DNA of 64,000 nucleotides. Source: Strigamia acuminata. Taxonomy: Eukaryota > Arthropoda > Chilopoda > Geophilomorpha > Linotaeniidae. The stretch spans positions 43,470,581 to 43,534,580 of the forward strand of contig OX442314.1 of the NCBI GenBank assembly GCA_949358305.1, given 5' to 3'. Shown here one piece after another: positions 1 through 8,068 of this stretch. Within the stretch, counting starts at the first letter, position 1. Each line of letters starts with the position of its first letter. Made by a program: the position numbers and the translations under genes. Below the pieces are notes generated by a model, which searched no databases, had not been told where the DNA came from, and saw nothing but the letters and a program-made list of their open reading frames with translations.

Positions 1-591
1 TTTTAATTGTTTACTTGAAGATTTTGAAGGGAAAAAAGTGAGTCATTGTTAAAAAAGGGAACTTTTTGTCCTGTTTTCCGAGAACTTGTTAATTTTCACC
101 AGATGTGGTGACATGCATTGTTTTGGGTTTTTGACCTTTTTTCTGTCTTTTGTTCTTGATTCCAAGAACAAACCAATTATCTGTAGCATAAAAGTAGTTT
201 TCTTTGCTTAAATAAATCAGTACAACATTTTACCTCAACTGAGGAGAGTTACTTGTGTCAAGCAGCTAAAAAATCACTTGTATTCGCAAACACTGAACCA
301 GAAAGAAACTTGGACAATTTTCGAGACATTGAATTTGGAGACCGTTTATTTCATCAAAAAGGAACTTTAACATTTTACGTTTGTGGATTTCACACACACT
401 TCGGATTTTTCCCCAAATAGGGGTGAAAATATGAGAGGGCAGTTCTCCTCTCCTCATTATGTAATTTGGTTTGGCGTGCGCCAAACCAAACAAAACAAAC
501 AAACAAACAAAATAATACAATTTCTTCCGTGGTGACCATTTATTTAATAAAAGCACATAAAATTACTAAATAACGACTCAGGGTCACCACA
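1..591 (-). repeat. Partial or solo Gypsy-type LTR
   Basis: The stretch ends at 591 with GGTCACCACA, the same terminus as the LTRs of elements 1, 2 and 4. Positions about 410-490 resemble the end of the element 4 LTR (about 47970-48050): a short GGGGTGA hairpin, a TCTCCTCTC tract and a TTTGGCGTGCGCCAAA motif (TTGGCGTGTGCCA in element 4). No second copy lies in the window, so the left border is unknown and may be before position 1. The strand is inferred from the related minus-strand elements. A frame open at about 186-420 on the plus strand has no start codon and is not called. Confidence 0.5.
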
Positions 592-593
592 AG

Positions 594-626
594 CTTAAAT
601 TGATTTTCTGGTATAAGGAAAAAGTA
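594..626 (+). pseudogene. Relic of a Sidestep-like Ig exon
   Basis: About 25 bp starting at 594 match the V-domain exon of the receptor gene at about 17153-17177 with two differences. They encode the same LIFWYK core, and a GTAAAAC follows as it does after that receptor exon. The LTR end at 591 lies just upstream, so an LTR insertion probably destroyed the rest of the exon. This is a fragment, not a gene. Confidence 0.4.
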
Positions 627-880
627 AAACAAAACAAAACAACTAAAGTTTCAAGTGAGCCAGATTTATTCACTAATTCCTGTCAAGAAAACCGTCTAGC
701 ACACAACTACGCTGTTTTCTCGTGTAATAAGAATTTTTACCGGTATCATGAAAGGCGATGGGCAATTTGGCGACTGCAAAGAAATGTGGTCCCAAATTGG
801 CGATTTTCTAAGAAGTAACAATAAAGAATACAAGATATACAGAGTATGAATTTTTATTTTATTAAAAGGCTGATGAACTT

Positions 881-1022
881 TTAAGCAAATAATTGACGGA
901 GGTTGTTGCACTTTTTTACTTCTTCGCCACACACATGGCATTTTAGTTGAACGTCCGCTTGGACTGCCCTCTTTGCACACGCTGCACAAACCATGTGTCC
1001 GCACTTGTACAATATATTGCAC
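881..1022 (-). pseudogene. Truncated copy of the RING-finger C-terminus
   Basis: The minus-strand frame matches the last 46 or so residues of the RING protein at 2148-2942. It keeps CGHMVCAAC, the second CxxC pair and the LRQLF ending before the stop at 881-883. Similarity stops abruptly at 1022, so the first zinc-ligand pair and the proline-rich N-terminal part are missing. The copied block reaches left to about 676 and includes the tail of the neighbouring channel exon (compare 1972-2294). This is therefore a segmental duplication and not a retrocopy. It is probably non-functional, although the retained piece has no stop. Confidence 0.7.
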
Positions 1023-1315
1023 AGGCGAAGTTTAATGTCATGTATTTAAATGTAGTGCATGAAGTTAGTATTAATTCTACGAAATGGTTGGCTGGCGTCA
1101 TGGAAAACACTTAAAACTCGGCGGGCGAATGGTTTATGCTGGAGATTTGGAAGAAACACAACGTCTAGCAAAAAGGAAATCTTCATTCCACTATGCTGGC
1201 AAGGCTTAGGACAACGTGAAGATTTGTGTGTTCTGTTTCTACAGCAACGTTATAATGCATGAATAAATGTGATAGCAAACGGCAGTGCGGAACTTCACTT
1301 GATTTTTGTGCAATC

Positions 1316-2024
1316 ATCGTGTGTGTTTGAGTGTGTTTCTGTATCCAAATGAAATCGAAGTGTCAGTCACAAAAGTACAAGCACGAAATAAACAGAAACA
1401 CTACAGCTGTATTCGAAAATCATGTTGAAAAATGCGATTAAAATTTAAAAATGACTTTTCGTATGCAGCTACTGAATCCATTTCGAAATCCATCTAAATT
1501 TTGTCTCCTTACTCAGTTTAACTACCTAAATCTCGCTCAAAATCCTTGCGTGCAAATCGAGTGTCTCAACATCAGCACAAACGCGTATTTGAACAACTAC
1601 AAAGCCGAATGCAAGTAAATGTCATCAGTCATCGTAATTCAATGTAAATATTAAAATTAACTTACCGTAACCTTTTTTTCTCAGACGGCCCTTGTTCGAG
1701 TCGGAGTTGGCATACAGCGACAGGAAGACGTGCTCCTGTGCAAACACTTGCAATCAAACCAAATACTCGATCGTCCGAGTGGTCAACTAAGTGAGATCAC
1801 TCGACAATCTTTACGTCCCAATGTTTTTCAGCTCAAACAACAAACAAATCGTGTCGAAATTCTTCTTCTATCCCCTCTCTTCCCTCGTCTCCGATCTGGG
1901 CGGCAACATCGGCCTCTTTCTCGGCATCTCTCTCTTCTCTACGCTAACAAGTTCCTCGCAATTCATTCGACGATTCCCGTCAAGAAAACCGTCTCGCACA
2001 CAACCAGCCTGTTTTATCGTTTAA
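1316..2024 (+). pseudogene. DEG/ENaC (pickpocket-like) sodium channel, 3' remnant
   Basis: Three coding blocks resemble the extracellular loop and C-terminus of amiloride-sensitive sodium channels. Block 1316-1428 has a VFLYPNEI motif. Block 1517-1614 has C-x4-C followed by a GTAAAT donor. Block 1685-2024 follows a TTTTTTTCTCAG acceptor; it has a CSCANTC motif and then the family signature SDLGGNIGLFLGIS before the second membrane span. The splice phase between the last two blocks is consistent. A TAA at 1788-1790 breaks the frame just before the NLYVPMFF segment, and the first two blocks do not join in phase. The N-terminal half (first membrane span) is absent. The family call is strong; loss of function is inferred from the stop and the truncation. 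Confidence 0.65.
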
Positions 2025-2147
2025 TAATAATTAGTACCGGTATTATGAAAGGCGATGGGCAATTTGGCGACTGTAAATAACAATAAAGAATATGAATTTA
2101 TTTTTTTATTTTATTAATTTATTAAACTGAAATGCAATGAATACACT

Positions 2148-2942
2148 TTAGGGAAATAATTGACGGAGGTGTTTGCACTTTTCGACTACTTCACCACACA
2201 CATGGCATTTCAGTTGAACGTCCATTAGGACTGCCTTCTTTGCACACGCTGCACAAACCATGTGCCCACACTTGTACGATATATTGCACTGATTTCTGGA
2301 ACAAAGCTGGCAGGTCAAGTCGTTGAGTTCGCGCGAAGGGACCAGGTTTTCGGCCGCTGCAGTCAAGAAGTACACCAAATCAATGGCCAATACGTGCACT
2401 GACGGAGCTAAGTTTCCGATAGTACGTAATCGCCGTTGCTCCCAAATCTCATCCCGCTCATCTGGCGGCAATGGAGGAGCTGATGGCGGAAATTGTGCAG
2501 GCGGTTGCGGCAATTGAGCAGGTGGTGGTGGCGGCGGTTGCGGCAATTGAGCAGGTGGTGGCGGCGGCGGTTGAGCAGTTAAGCGACGCCGTATGTTGCA
2601 AAGCATTTGCGGCAATTGAAGCGGAAATTGAAAAGCTAAGCCACGCCATACGCTGCGAAGCAGTTGCGGCAATTGAGCAGGTGGTGGTGGCGGCAATTGA
2701 GCAGGCGGCGGCGGTAGAGCAGTTAAGCGACGCCGTATGCTGCGAAGCATTTGCGGTAATTGAGGCGGAAATTGAAAAACTAAGCCACGCCATATGCCGC
2801 GAGGAGGTGACGGCGGAAATTGAAAAGCGAAGCCACGCTGCTGTATGCTGATGTGAGTGATGTTATTAGCCATGGTTATTACGACACTTTGCGACGTTCT
2901 CCAGCTTTCACGACGCCTTGGCTCTGGTTGTCTGCGTGACAT
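2148..2942 (-). CDS. Proline-rich RING-finger protein (putative E3 ligase)
   Basis: The product is 264 residues, with an ATG at 2942. The C-terminus holds a RING-HC domain with ligands C211, C214, C225, H227, C230, C233, C246 and C249 (C3HC4 order); the CGHMVC core is of the kind seen in IAP and Mind-bomb RINGs. RING domains of this class bind ubiquitin-conjugating enzymes, so an E3 role is likely by family. Residues about 35-155 are built from imperfect repeats with PPPPPAQLPQ tracts and FQFP..LPQML..IRRRLTA units. No BIR, ankyrin or membrane segment is seen. Several AATAAA signals lie just past the stop (2095-2125). The repeats also leave long alanine-rich frames open on the other strand, which are shadows. 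The substrate is unknown. Confidence 0.75.
   Translation of the reverse strand: MSRRQPEPRRRESWRTSQSVVITMANNITHISIQQRGFAFQFPPSPPRGIWRGLVFQFPPQLPQMLRSIRRRLTALPPPPAQLPPPPPAQLPQLLRSVWRGLAFQFPLQLPQMLCNIRRRLTAQPPPPPPAQLPQPPPPPPAQLPQPPAQFPPSAPPLPPDERDEIWEQRRLRTIGNLAPSVHVLAIDLVYFLTAAAENLVPSRELNDLTCQLCSRNQCNISYKCGHMVCAACAKKAVLMDVQLKCHVCGEVVEKCKHLRQLFP
2471..2840 (-). repeat. Imperfect internal tandem repeat in the RING gene
   Basis: Two or more diverged copies of a unit of about 130-190 bp are present, mixed with GGTGGTGGCGGC-type microrepeats. They encode the alternating proline tracts and FQFP/LPQML/RRRLTA segments of the RING protein. Copy number is likely to vary between individuals. Confidence 0.6.
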
Positions 2943-3353
2943 CGCGGATCAGTTCGGAATAATTGCTGCTTCGAATAAGTCAAACCGTGCTTTACGTTGG
3001 AATTCTCGGATCCGGAACAATAGAACTGTACAACTGTACAACTAGGGTCAAATTACACGGGTCAAATACAAAGATAATCAGCCCTGATTGGCTGTCATAC
3101 GAGACGTTCGCTGGGCGTATCAACAATTCGCGTGATACGTCCGCGCGCCCTCTTGCGACGTATTGGCGGCCGACATACACAATCTCTGTCAAATGCTGAC
3201 ACTAGTTCTCAATTTTAAGTAGTGAGTTCCAAAGTCCTAGTTGCAAATGATGATTTGAAGTTGAAAATTTGATATTTCTTGTAGATTCCAAGATGGCAGT
3301 CAGAGTAGAAAATAAAGCACACACACACAGTTTTGAGTCTAAAGCTATACTGA
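2943..3353. other. Intergenic stretch upstream of the RING gene
   Basis: No coding frame is supported. It holds a short (AC)n run at 3319-3331 and would contain the RING gene's promoter, but no clear TATA box or initiator was found. Confidence 0.4.
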
Positions 3354-3357
3354 AGGT

Positions 3358-4177
3358 TGTCGCGTCCTACTTGGTATAGGTTTAAATAGCGCTAACGTGT
3401 AATACTTTACCTGTGATCAATTATGTAAATACCCAAAGGAATACCAAATGTATGTAAATAAACAGGTAATTTATTCACCAGGCTTTATGCCTTTAAAATA
3501 CACTCAGTAATAATTCTAGAGTCGACGTGGTCAGCGTCGAACAAAGGATTTCTCAAGATGGCGTCGTCGATTCCGCGTGGTCGGCGGAACAAAGGCGGCG
3601 TCTCGAGTTGTCGTTAATTCGTCACGGATTCGTCTTCACGGACGCGGTGGAATGCTCTTTCGAGTCTTCTATCCGTGCCTGTTGTCTAGGGTTTGTTTAG
3701 CGTCGCAGAGGCCTCGTCTAGGAACTTTGGGGTTCCCTACAAAGCACTCGGACACTTACTTCGGCGAATAATCGTCTGGGCGATTATTCTGGGTGATTTC
3801 ACAAGGGCTATTCTCGTGCTTTCGCAGGAATAGCTCGCAAGTGACTTCGTGAGAGTTACAGTTTGCACTTTACTCAGCGATCCTCGATCAATCCTAACTT
3901 GTAGTTGAAGTTGGCCTGACGGTGAGGTAGTTGCTGTGTTCTTGGTGTCGTTTGTGTAAGTTCTGTCTTTAGGCGGGAAACACAGCCTTTTATGCAGTGG
4001 GGTGAAGGGCCGGCGATCAACCAATGGGGGCTGACCACCAGCCGCTTCCTCCCCCTCGGGGCACACACCTGCCATGGGGAGGTGGAGCCAACTCGGGGGG
4101 GAACGACTCTTTAATCATAGTGACTCATAGGACAAGTATCCGCCCTGGGGGGACACTTATCCAACTGGGTCACCACA
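3358..4177 (-). repeat. Element 1 LTR (3' LTR)
   Basis: TG...CA ends and the same length and sequence as the partner at 15407-16226. Read on the minus strand, CATAAAAGG near 4000 is a possible TATA-like box. The GGCGTCGTCGATTCC region at 3558 and the open frames inside are LTR sequence and not genes. Confidence 0.95.
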
Positions 4178-4189
4178 CGTCCCTCCTCC
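4178..4189 (-). other. Element 1 polypurine tract
   Basis: On the minus strand GGAGGAGGGACG directly abuts the 3' LTR. This is where the primer for plus-strand DNA synthesis is expected. Confidence 0.7.
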
Positions 4190-4224
4190 AGCTTCGATCT
4201 CGGATCGGAGCGATCTCAATTTTC

Positions 4225-7011
4225 TCATCGCTCTCCTCTGCGAAGAGCCGGCAGCACTCCTCTGCATGGGCGGAGGATCACGGGTGGCACTGCCGGTGGC
4301 GGCGGTGGTAAATCCGGGGGCAGAGAGGTTGTCAGATCCGCAGGATTTTGTCGCTCGTTGATGAAGTACTGCGGGTGACTGCCGGCTGGCTCGCCAACCA
4401 ACCCCGTACGCTCATGGATCCAAATCCGGGTAGACGCGGGGAATCGATCGGGGACGAGTCGGATCCTTCGCGACTCGGCGCTCGATCCGGGTTTCCTGTG
4501 GGCCCGTAGGATACGGCGATGGAAGACGGCGTCCATGGTGGATCGGGCTTCTCTGTTTAGCCATTTGAGGATTGATTCGCCGTGATCGTCGGAGTCAATG
4601 ATGCGTTGTCGCGTGAACTCCGACATCTGAAGGAAGGGGTATTCCACTCCCAGCCTCAAATAAAGCTGCGCTGCTGGGGGCGGCGGAGGCGATGGTGGGA
4701 GCGGAATCTCCATTGGGCTCTCCAACGGTGGCGTAGCCGGCTCTGCAGAGAGAGCGGCCAGCCCTGCCGCTGGTGGTGAAGGAGAGGGCAGCGGAGGAGT
4801 TCGGGGTCCTCGCTTGGAACGCTTCGGAATCAATATGGGCCGATTCGCGTGTCGCTTCTCCTTCGGGAATACCGGCTTTGGGGTCGGTATGTATGGTTGG
4901 ACCGCCGCCTCTGGGGGGGCGGTCTCGATGGCCTGTGGAAGGCTCGCCGCCGTTCCCGGTATCTCCGGAACCTCCCGAATTGTTCGCAACAAGGAAGGGT
5001 GGACTCCGGGGTTCCGGTAGCGGAATGCTAACGAACGCATCTTTGAAAACTGTAGGCCTGGGTTTTCCGTATTTCTGGCCAGGTCGAAGCGCAGCGAGGC
5101 GGGCTCAGGAGTCCATCCGGCCCATACCTGGTACAACGCCCGAGGAAGGTGAACTCCCTCACGGTCGACGATTGTCCAGGCCGCCATAGCTTGCCGACTG
5201 TCCAAGAAGACGCCCAGGGATAGCAGCTGGGCCAGTACGTTCGTCACAGCCAAATTCAAACTGCTCCGATGGCAGGGGTGAGCGCGGTCCGGATTGTCAC
5301 TGAATTGTTGTGACAACGTCCGCATCTGTTCGATCGCCCAGTTGATGTGGTGAGTTTGGGCGGCGTCGGCCTGTCGTATGGCCAACTCGGCAATCGCGGG
5401 GTTCTCGTATTCGGCCAGATATTCTTGTAACTCGCTGAGTGGGGGATAGGCCGCTTCACGCCGGCATCTGGCGTCCATCTCCCGCTGCGCGTACCACTCG
5501 GCGTTGCGATGAGGATGGTACACTCGTGGCGTCGGGGGTGACGGTGGACGGCCCATCCCTGGTAGGTCGTCGTATCTGACCCGTTTGGGAGTTGGATCTC
5601 CCACCGGAATCATCCGGGGAGGGGTCCACGTGGTCACTGCTGGGTTTGTACCCTCGAGGAGTGGCGGCCATCGCGATTGCACCTGTGGGGGCACAAGCGC
5701 GGTGGGCACAGCCGGTGTTGAGCCCGACGGCCGGTTGGCCGCGTATCCTCGGAAGGCGTTCTTCAATGCCATGGCCAGATCTTGTTTCGTGACCGGTCCA
5801 TCCTTGTCCGACTCTTCTTGGGATATTTGTTCTTCCGTCAATTCTCCCAAATCAATCTCTGCCTGGAGCCTGGACGGCCCAGCCGCGGATCCGAGACTTC
5901 GGGGTTCGGACCTTTTTGCGGCGGCCATCTCTCGCTCTTTCTCCAATCCTTTCGCGATCAGAGACCGCGCACGCGTCTTCTGTCGTACTTTACGCTTCCG
6001 ATTCCTCCTGGTGTTGGCTGCGACGGATCTTCGTTGGACCGTCCTCTGGGGGACGTCCGTCGGGGAATCAGGTCTCTGGTGTGTTGAGACGGTTCGTCGC
6101 GACGAGGATTGATCTGACGACTGTGTGGTAATCGCCATAAACAACGAGGATCTTTTCTTTCCTCGATCTTGGTGTGTCTCGGTCCTCGCAGCCCAGTGGG
6201 CGGAAGATTCGACCGTTCGCTCAGCCCGCGCGTCGTCTGGCGAGGCAGGCTCGAGCGTTACTACTCGGCGACACTCCGAGCGCACGACAACTCGAGTTCG
6301 GGAACTGGAGCTGCTCGAGCGGCTGCGGTAGTCGCGACTCGTTGACGGGCCGGCCTCTGTTGGGGAGACGGCCTGTCTTCTTCGTGCGGGTCCGCGTGGG
6401 GCGGACTCCGCCGGACGCTTCGATCTTCTGTGATGGCGGCGACTTCCCAGGATACCAGCGTGGTATAACTGCCACATCTCAGACTGCGTGGCCGTAAAAT
6501 TCGCCGGTGGTATCCATCTGGGTGTCAAATGGTCTTCTTCGATGTCGCGAAGCCATCTACGGATTTCTTCGGGGGAGAAACCGTTTCTCTCGAGAACTCG
6601 GGTTACTCCGTGAGTCTCGGTGCGCTTTAAGCGTTCGATCTCGTCGTCCACTATTTTCTGGCGGGCTGCCAAGGTCGGGGCCTCGCTCCACCTGTGGGAG
6701 GTGTGCAGCTCGGCCACCGTGCCTGGGTAAGCCTCTTCCAGGTACCCGGAGTAAACGGGGCTCGGCGGATCCGCATCGGGTGGGATCCGCGGCCCCACTC
6801 GCTCCCTCATCTCCTTCGTCATGCACTCGACCAGCGTTTTCGATCGCTCGAATTTTTCCTCGAGGGTCCTGGAGTACATCAATCGGATTTTCCAGGCGCT
6901 GGTCTCTGCAGGATAGGCCTGCCGCAGGTAAATCGGCAGGGCTCCGCGAAAGATGTTGTTGGCGGTTGACACCGTCGAAGGCAGGGCGTCCCACGATTCT
7001 AGCGGGTCGAC
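4225..7011 (-). CDS. Element 1 third ORF, main exon (non-env protein)
   Basis: This exon encodes 928 residues and occupies the env position but has no signal peptide or membrane span. The frame has no ATG at its start: a TGA lies a few codons upstream of ATTATTCAG, and coding sequence that aligns with element 2 begins right after that AG at 7011. Joined in phase 0 to the leader exon at 7572-7688 it gives 967 residues. Conserved blocks shared with the third ORFs of elements 2 and 4 are an N-terminal IFRGALP...WKIRL..SR segment; an Rx-rich, serine/arginine-rich disordered linker; a helical middle region with MAAWTIVDREGVHLP; and a C-terminal block LRAHRKP...IWIHERTG...NERQNPAD. No known family is recognised. 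The basic linker could bind RNA, but that is a guess. Confidence 0.8.
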   Translation of the reverse strand, partial: VDPLESWDALPSTVSTANNIFRGALPIYLRQAYPAETSAWKIRLMYSRTLEEKFERSKTLVECMTKEMRERVGPRIPPDADPPSPVYSGYLEEAYPGTVAELHTSHRWSEAPTLAARQKIVDDEIERLKRTETHGVTRVLERNGFSPEEIRRWLRDIEEDHLTPRWIPPANFTATQSEMWQLYHAGILGSRRHHRRSKRPAESAPRGPARRRQAVSPTEAGPSTSRDYRSRSSSSSSRTRVVVRSECRRVVTLEPASPDDARAERTVESSAHWAARTETHQDRGKKRSSLFMAITTQSSDQSSSRRTVSTHQRPDSPTDVPQRTVQRRSVAANTRRNRKRKVRQKTRARSLIAKGLEKEREMAAAKRSEPRSLGSAAGPSRLQAEIDLGELTEEQISQEESDKDGPVTKQDLAMALKNAFRGYAANRPSGSTPAVPTALVPPQVQSRWPPLLEGTNPAVTTWTPPRMIPVGDPTPKRVRYDDLPGMGRPPSPPTPRVYHPHRNAEWYAQREMDARCRREAAYPPLSELQEYLAEYENPAIAELAIRQADAAQTHHINWAIEQMRTLSQQFSDNPDRAHPCHRSSLNLAVTNVLAQLLSLGVFLDSRQAMAAWTIVDREGVHLPRALYQVWAGWTPEPASLRFDLARNTENPGLQFSKMRSLAFRYRNPGVHPSLLRTIREVPEIPGTAASLPQAIETAPPEAAVQPYIPTPKPVFPKEKRHANRPILIPKRSKRGPRTPPLPSPSPPAAGLAALSAEPATPPLESPMEIPLPPSPPPPPAAQLYLRLGVEYPFLQMSEFTRQRIIDSDDHGESILKWLNREARSTMDAVFHRRILRAHRKPGSSAESRRIRLVPDRFPASTRIWIHERTGLVGEPAGSHPQYFINERQNPADLTTSLPPDLPPPPPAVPPVILRPCRGVLPALRRGER

Positions 7012-7571
7012 CTGAATAATTTTAGATCACAAGATTAATATAATAAATCCCAGTTTAACGATGGGGATCAGAAATATGCTCAAGATCGACGGTGGCAGCA
7101 ACTCCTTTCTTTTGTTGCGGCCGTCGGTCTTATTTTCTTGTTTCGCAGTTCTGCGATGATCTCCGCCGTCGTAGCGCTGATCCAACACTACCTTTGAACT
7201 CAGGTGATCCGCTTTTTAGGAAGGGGTCGCAGGCAAAACCGATCGTTAAATTCTTAATATTACGTTAAACTTTTTATTTTAACTCTAATCGTATTTTAAT
7301 TTATTACGATGTTTAATTTTAAAAGAAAGAAAACCTTTAGTTTTGGTTTTGGTTTGCCACGACGCCATTCCGCGAACACTTCCTTTGTTCTAGTTTTTTG
7401 GCGGCCTTGACTCCGAGGTGAATCTGGGTCCACTCTCGGGTTTTTAGCCAGCCTTAAATCAATAATAAAACAGAAAGAAATATATCAGTCACAAGTCACG
7501 CTCCAATCTGGGTTGGATGCAACAGATTCAAAGAATTATGTGATTTCTCTGGGGAAATCACACTAATTTAC

Positions 7572-7688
7572 CTGCAACGGCGGTTGTTCGTCCCAATTCT
7601 CATCGTCTTCTGCATTTACGATTAGGCCGTCGCTCTCGTCTCTCGACGATGCGCTCGGCTCTAATCGTGGGTTGCGTCGATCGGCCAT
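7572..7688 (-). CDS. Element 1 third ORF, leader exon
   Basis: A 39-codon exon starts with ATG at 7688 (MADRRNPRLE...) and ends ENWDEQPPLQ at a CAG|GTAAAT donor at 7572. It is acidic and lies about 380 nt downstream of the pol stop on the minus strand. The intron 7012-7571 joins it in phase 0 to the main exon. A TTCTCCCCCAAAG upstream may be the acceptor that brings the 5' leader of the genomic RNA onto it. The matching exon in element 2 shares the NWDE motif. Confidence 0.65.
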
Positions 7689-8068
7689 TTCAATTTAGGA
7701 AAATGAAGTTTTGTTTGAGAGGTCTTTGTCTTTCTCTTTGGGGGAGAAGCAAAAACACGTCTCGTCGTGTTAAAAACAGTCGGAAACTGGGCCTATCGAC
7801 GCTGAGAATTGTGGGTCTCGAACGCGTCTCGTATTTTGCGAGATCCGCCGTGCTGGCAATGACGCTACGGGGTCGACCGCGTGGTTTCATTGTCACGTGG
7901 TCGCCCGATACGTCATAACTTCTCGTCTGTTAGTGGTGACTGCGACAATTCGTTGCGAAGTTTGGACTTAGCCAAATTTTCGCGTTTCAACATGTGCAGC
8001 AGCTCTCGTAAGTAAATCTTTTTATTTTACAAGGCCTCCGCTCCATGTTATCACATTTTCTTTTATTT

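Noticed and set aside
186-420. Plus-strand frame of about 75 codons without ATG
   Set aside because: Lies in sequence that ends as an LTR; no motif and no start.
1059-1262. Coding-like plus-strand stretch (several frames) before an AATAAA
   Set aside because: The best frame has an internal stop, no recognisable motif and no splice context; it may be a relic but cannot be supported.
1666-1735. A 70-nt minus-strand exon with good GT and AG borders
   Set aside because: It lies opposite the DEG/ENaC exon, whose plus-strand reading has family motifs and matching splice phase; no neighbouring minus exons fit.
2471-2851. Alanine-rich plus-strand ORF of 126 codons
   Set aside because: Shadow of the proline repeats in the RING gene on the other strand.
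4225-7011. Third ORFs as retroviral-type envelope genes
   Set aside because: No signal peptide, furin-type site, fusion peptide or membrane anchor is visible in any of them.
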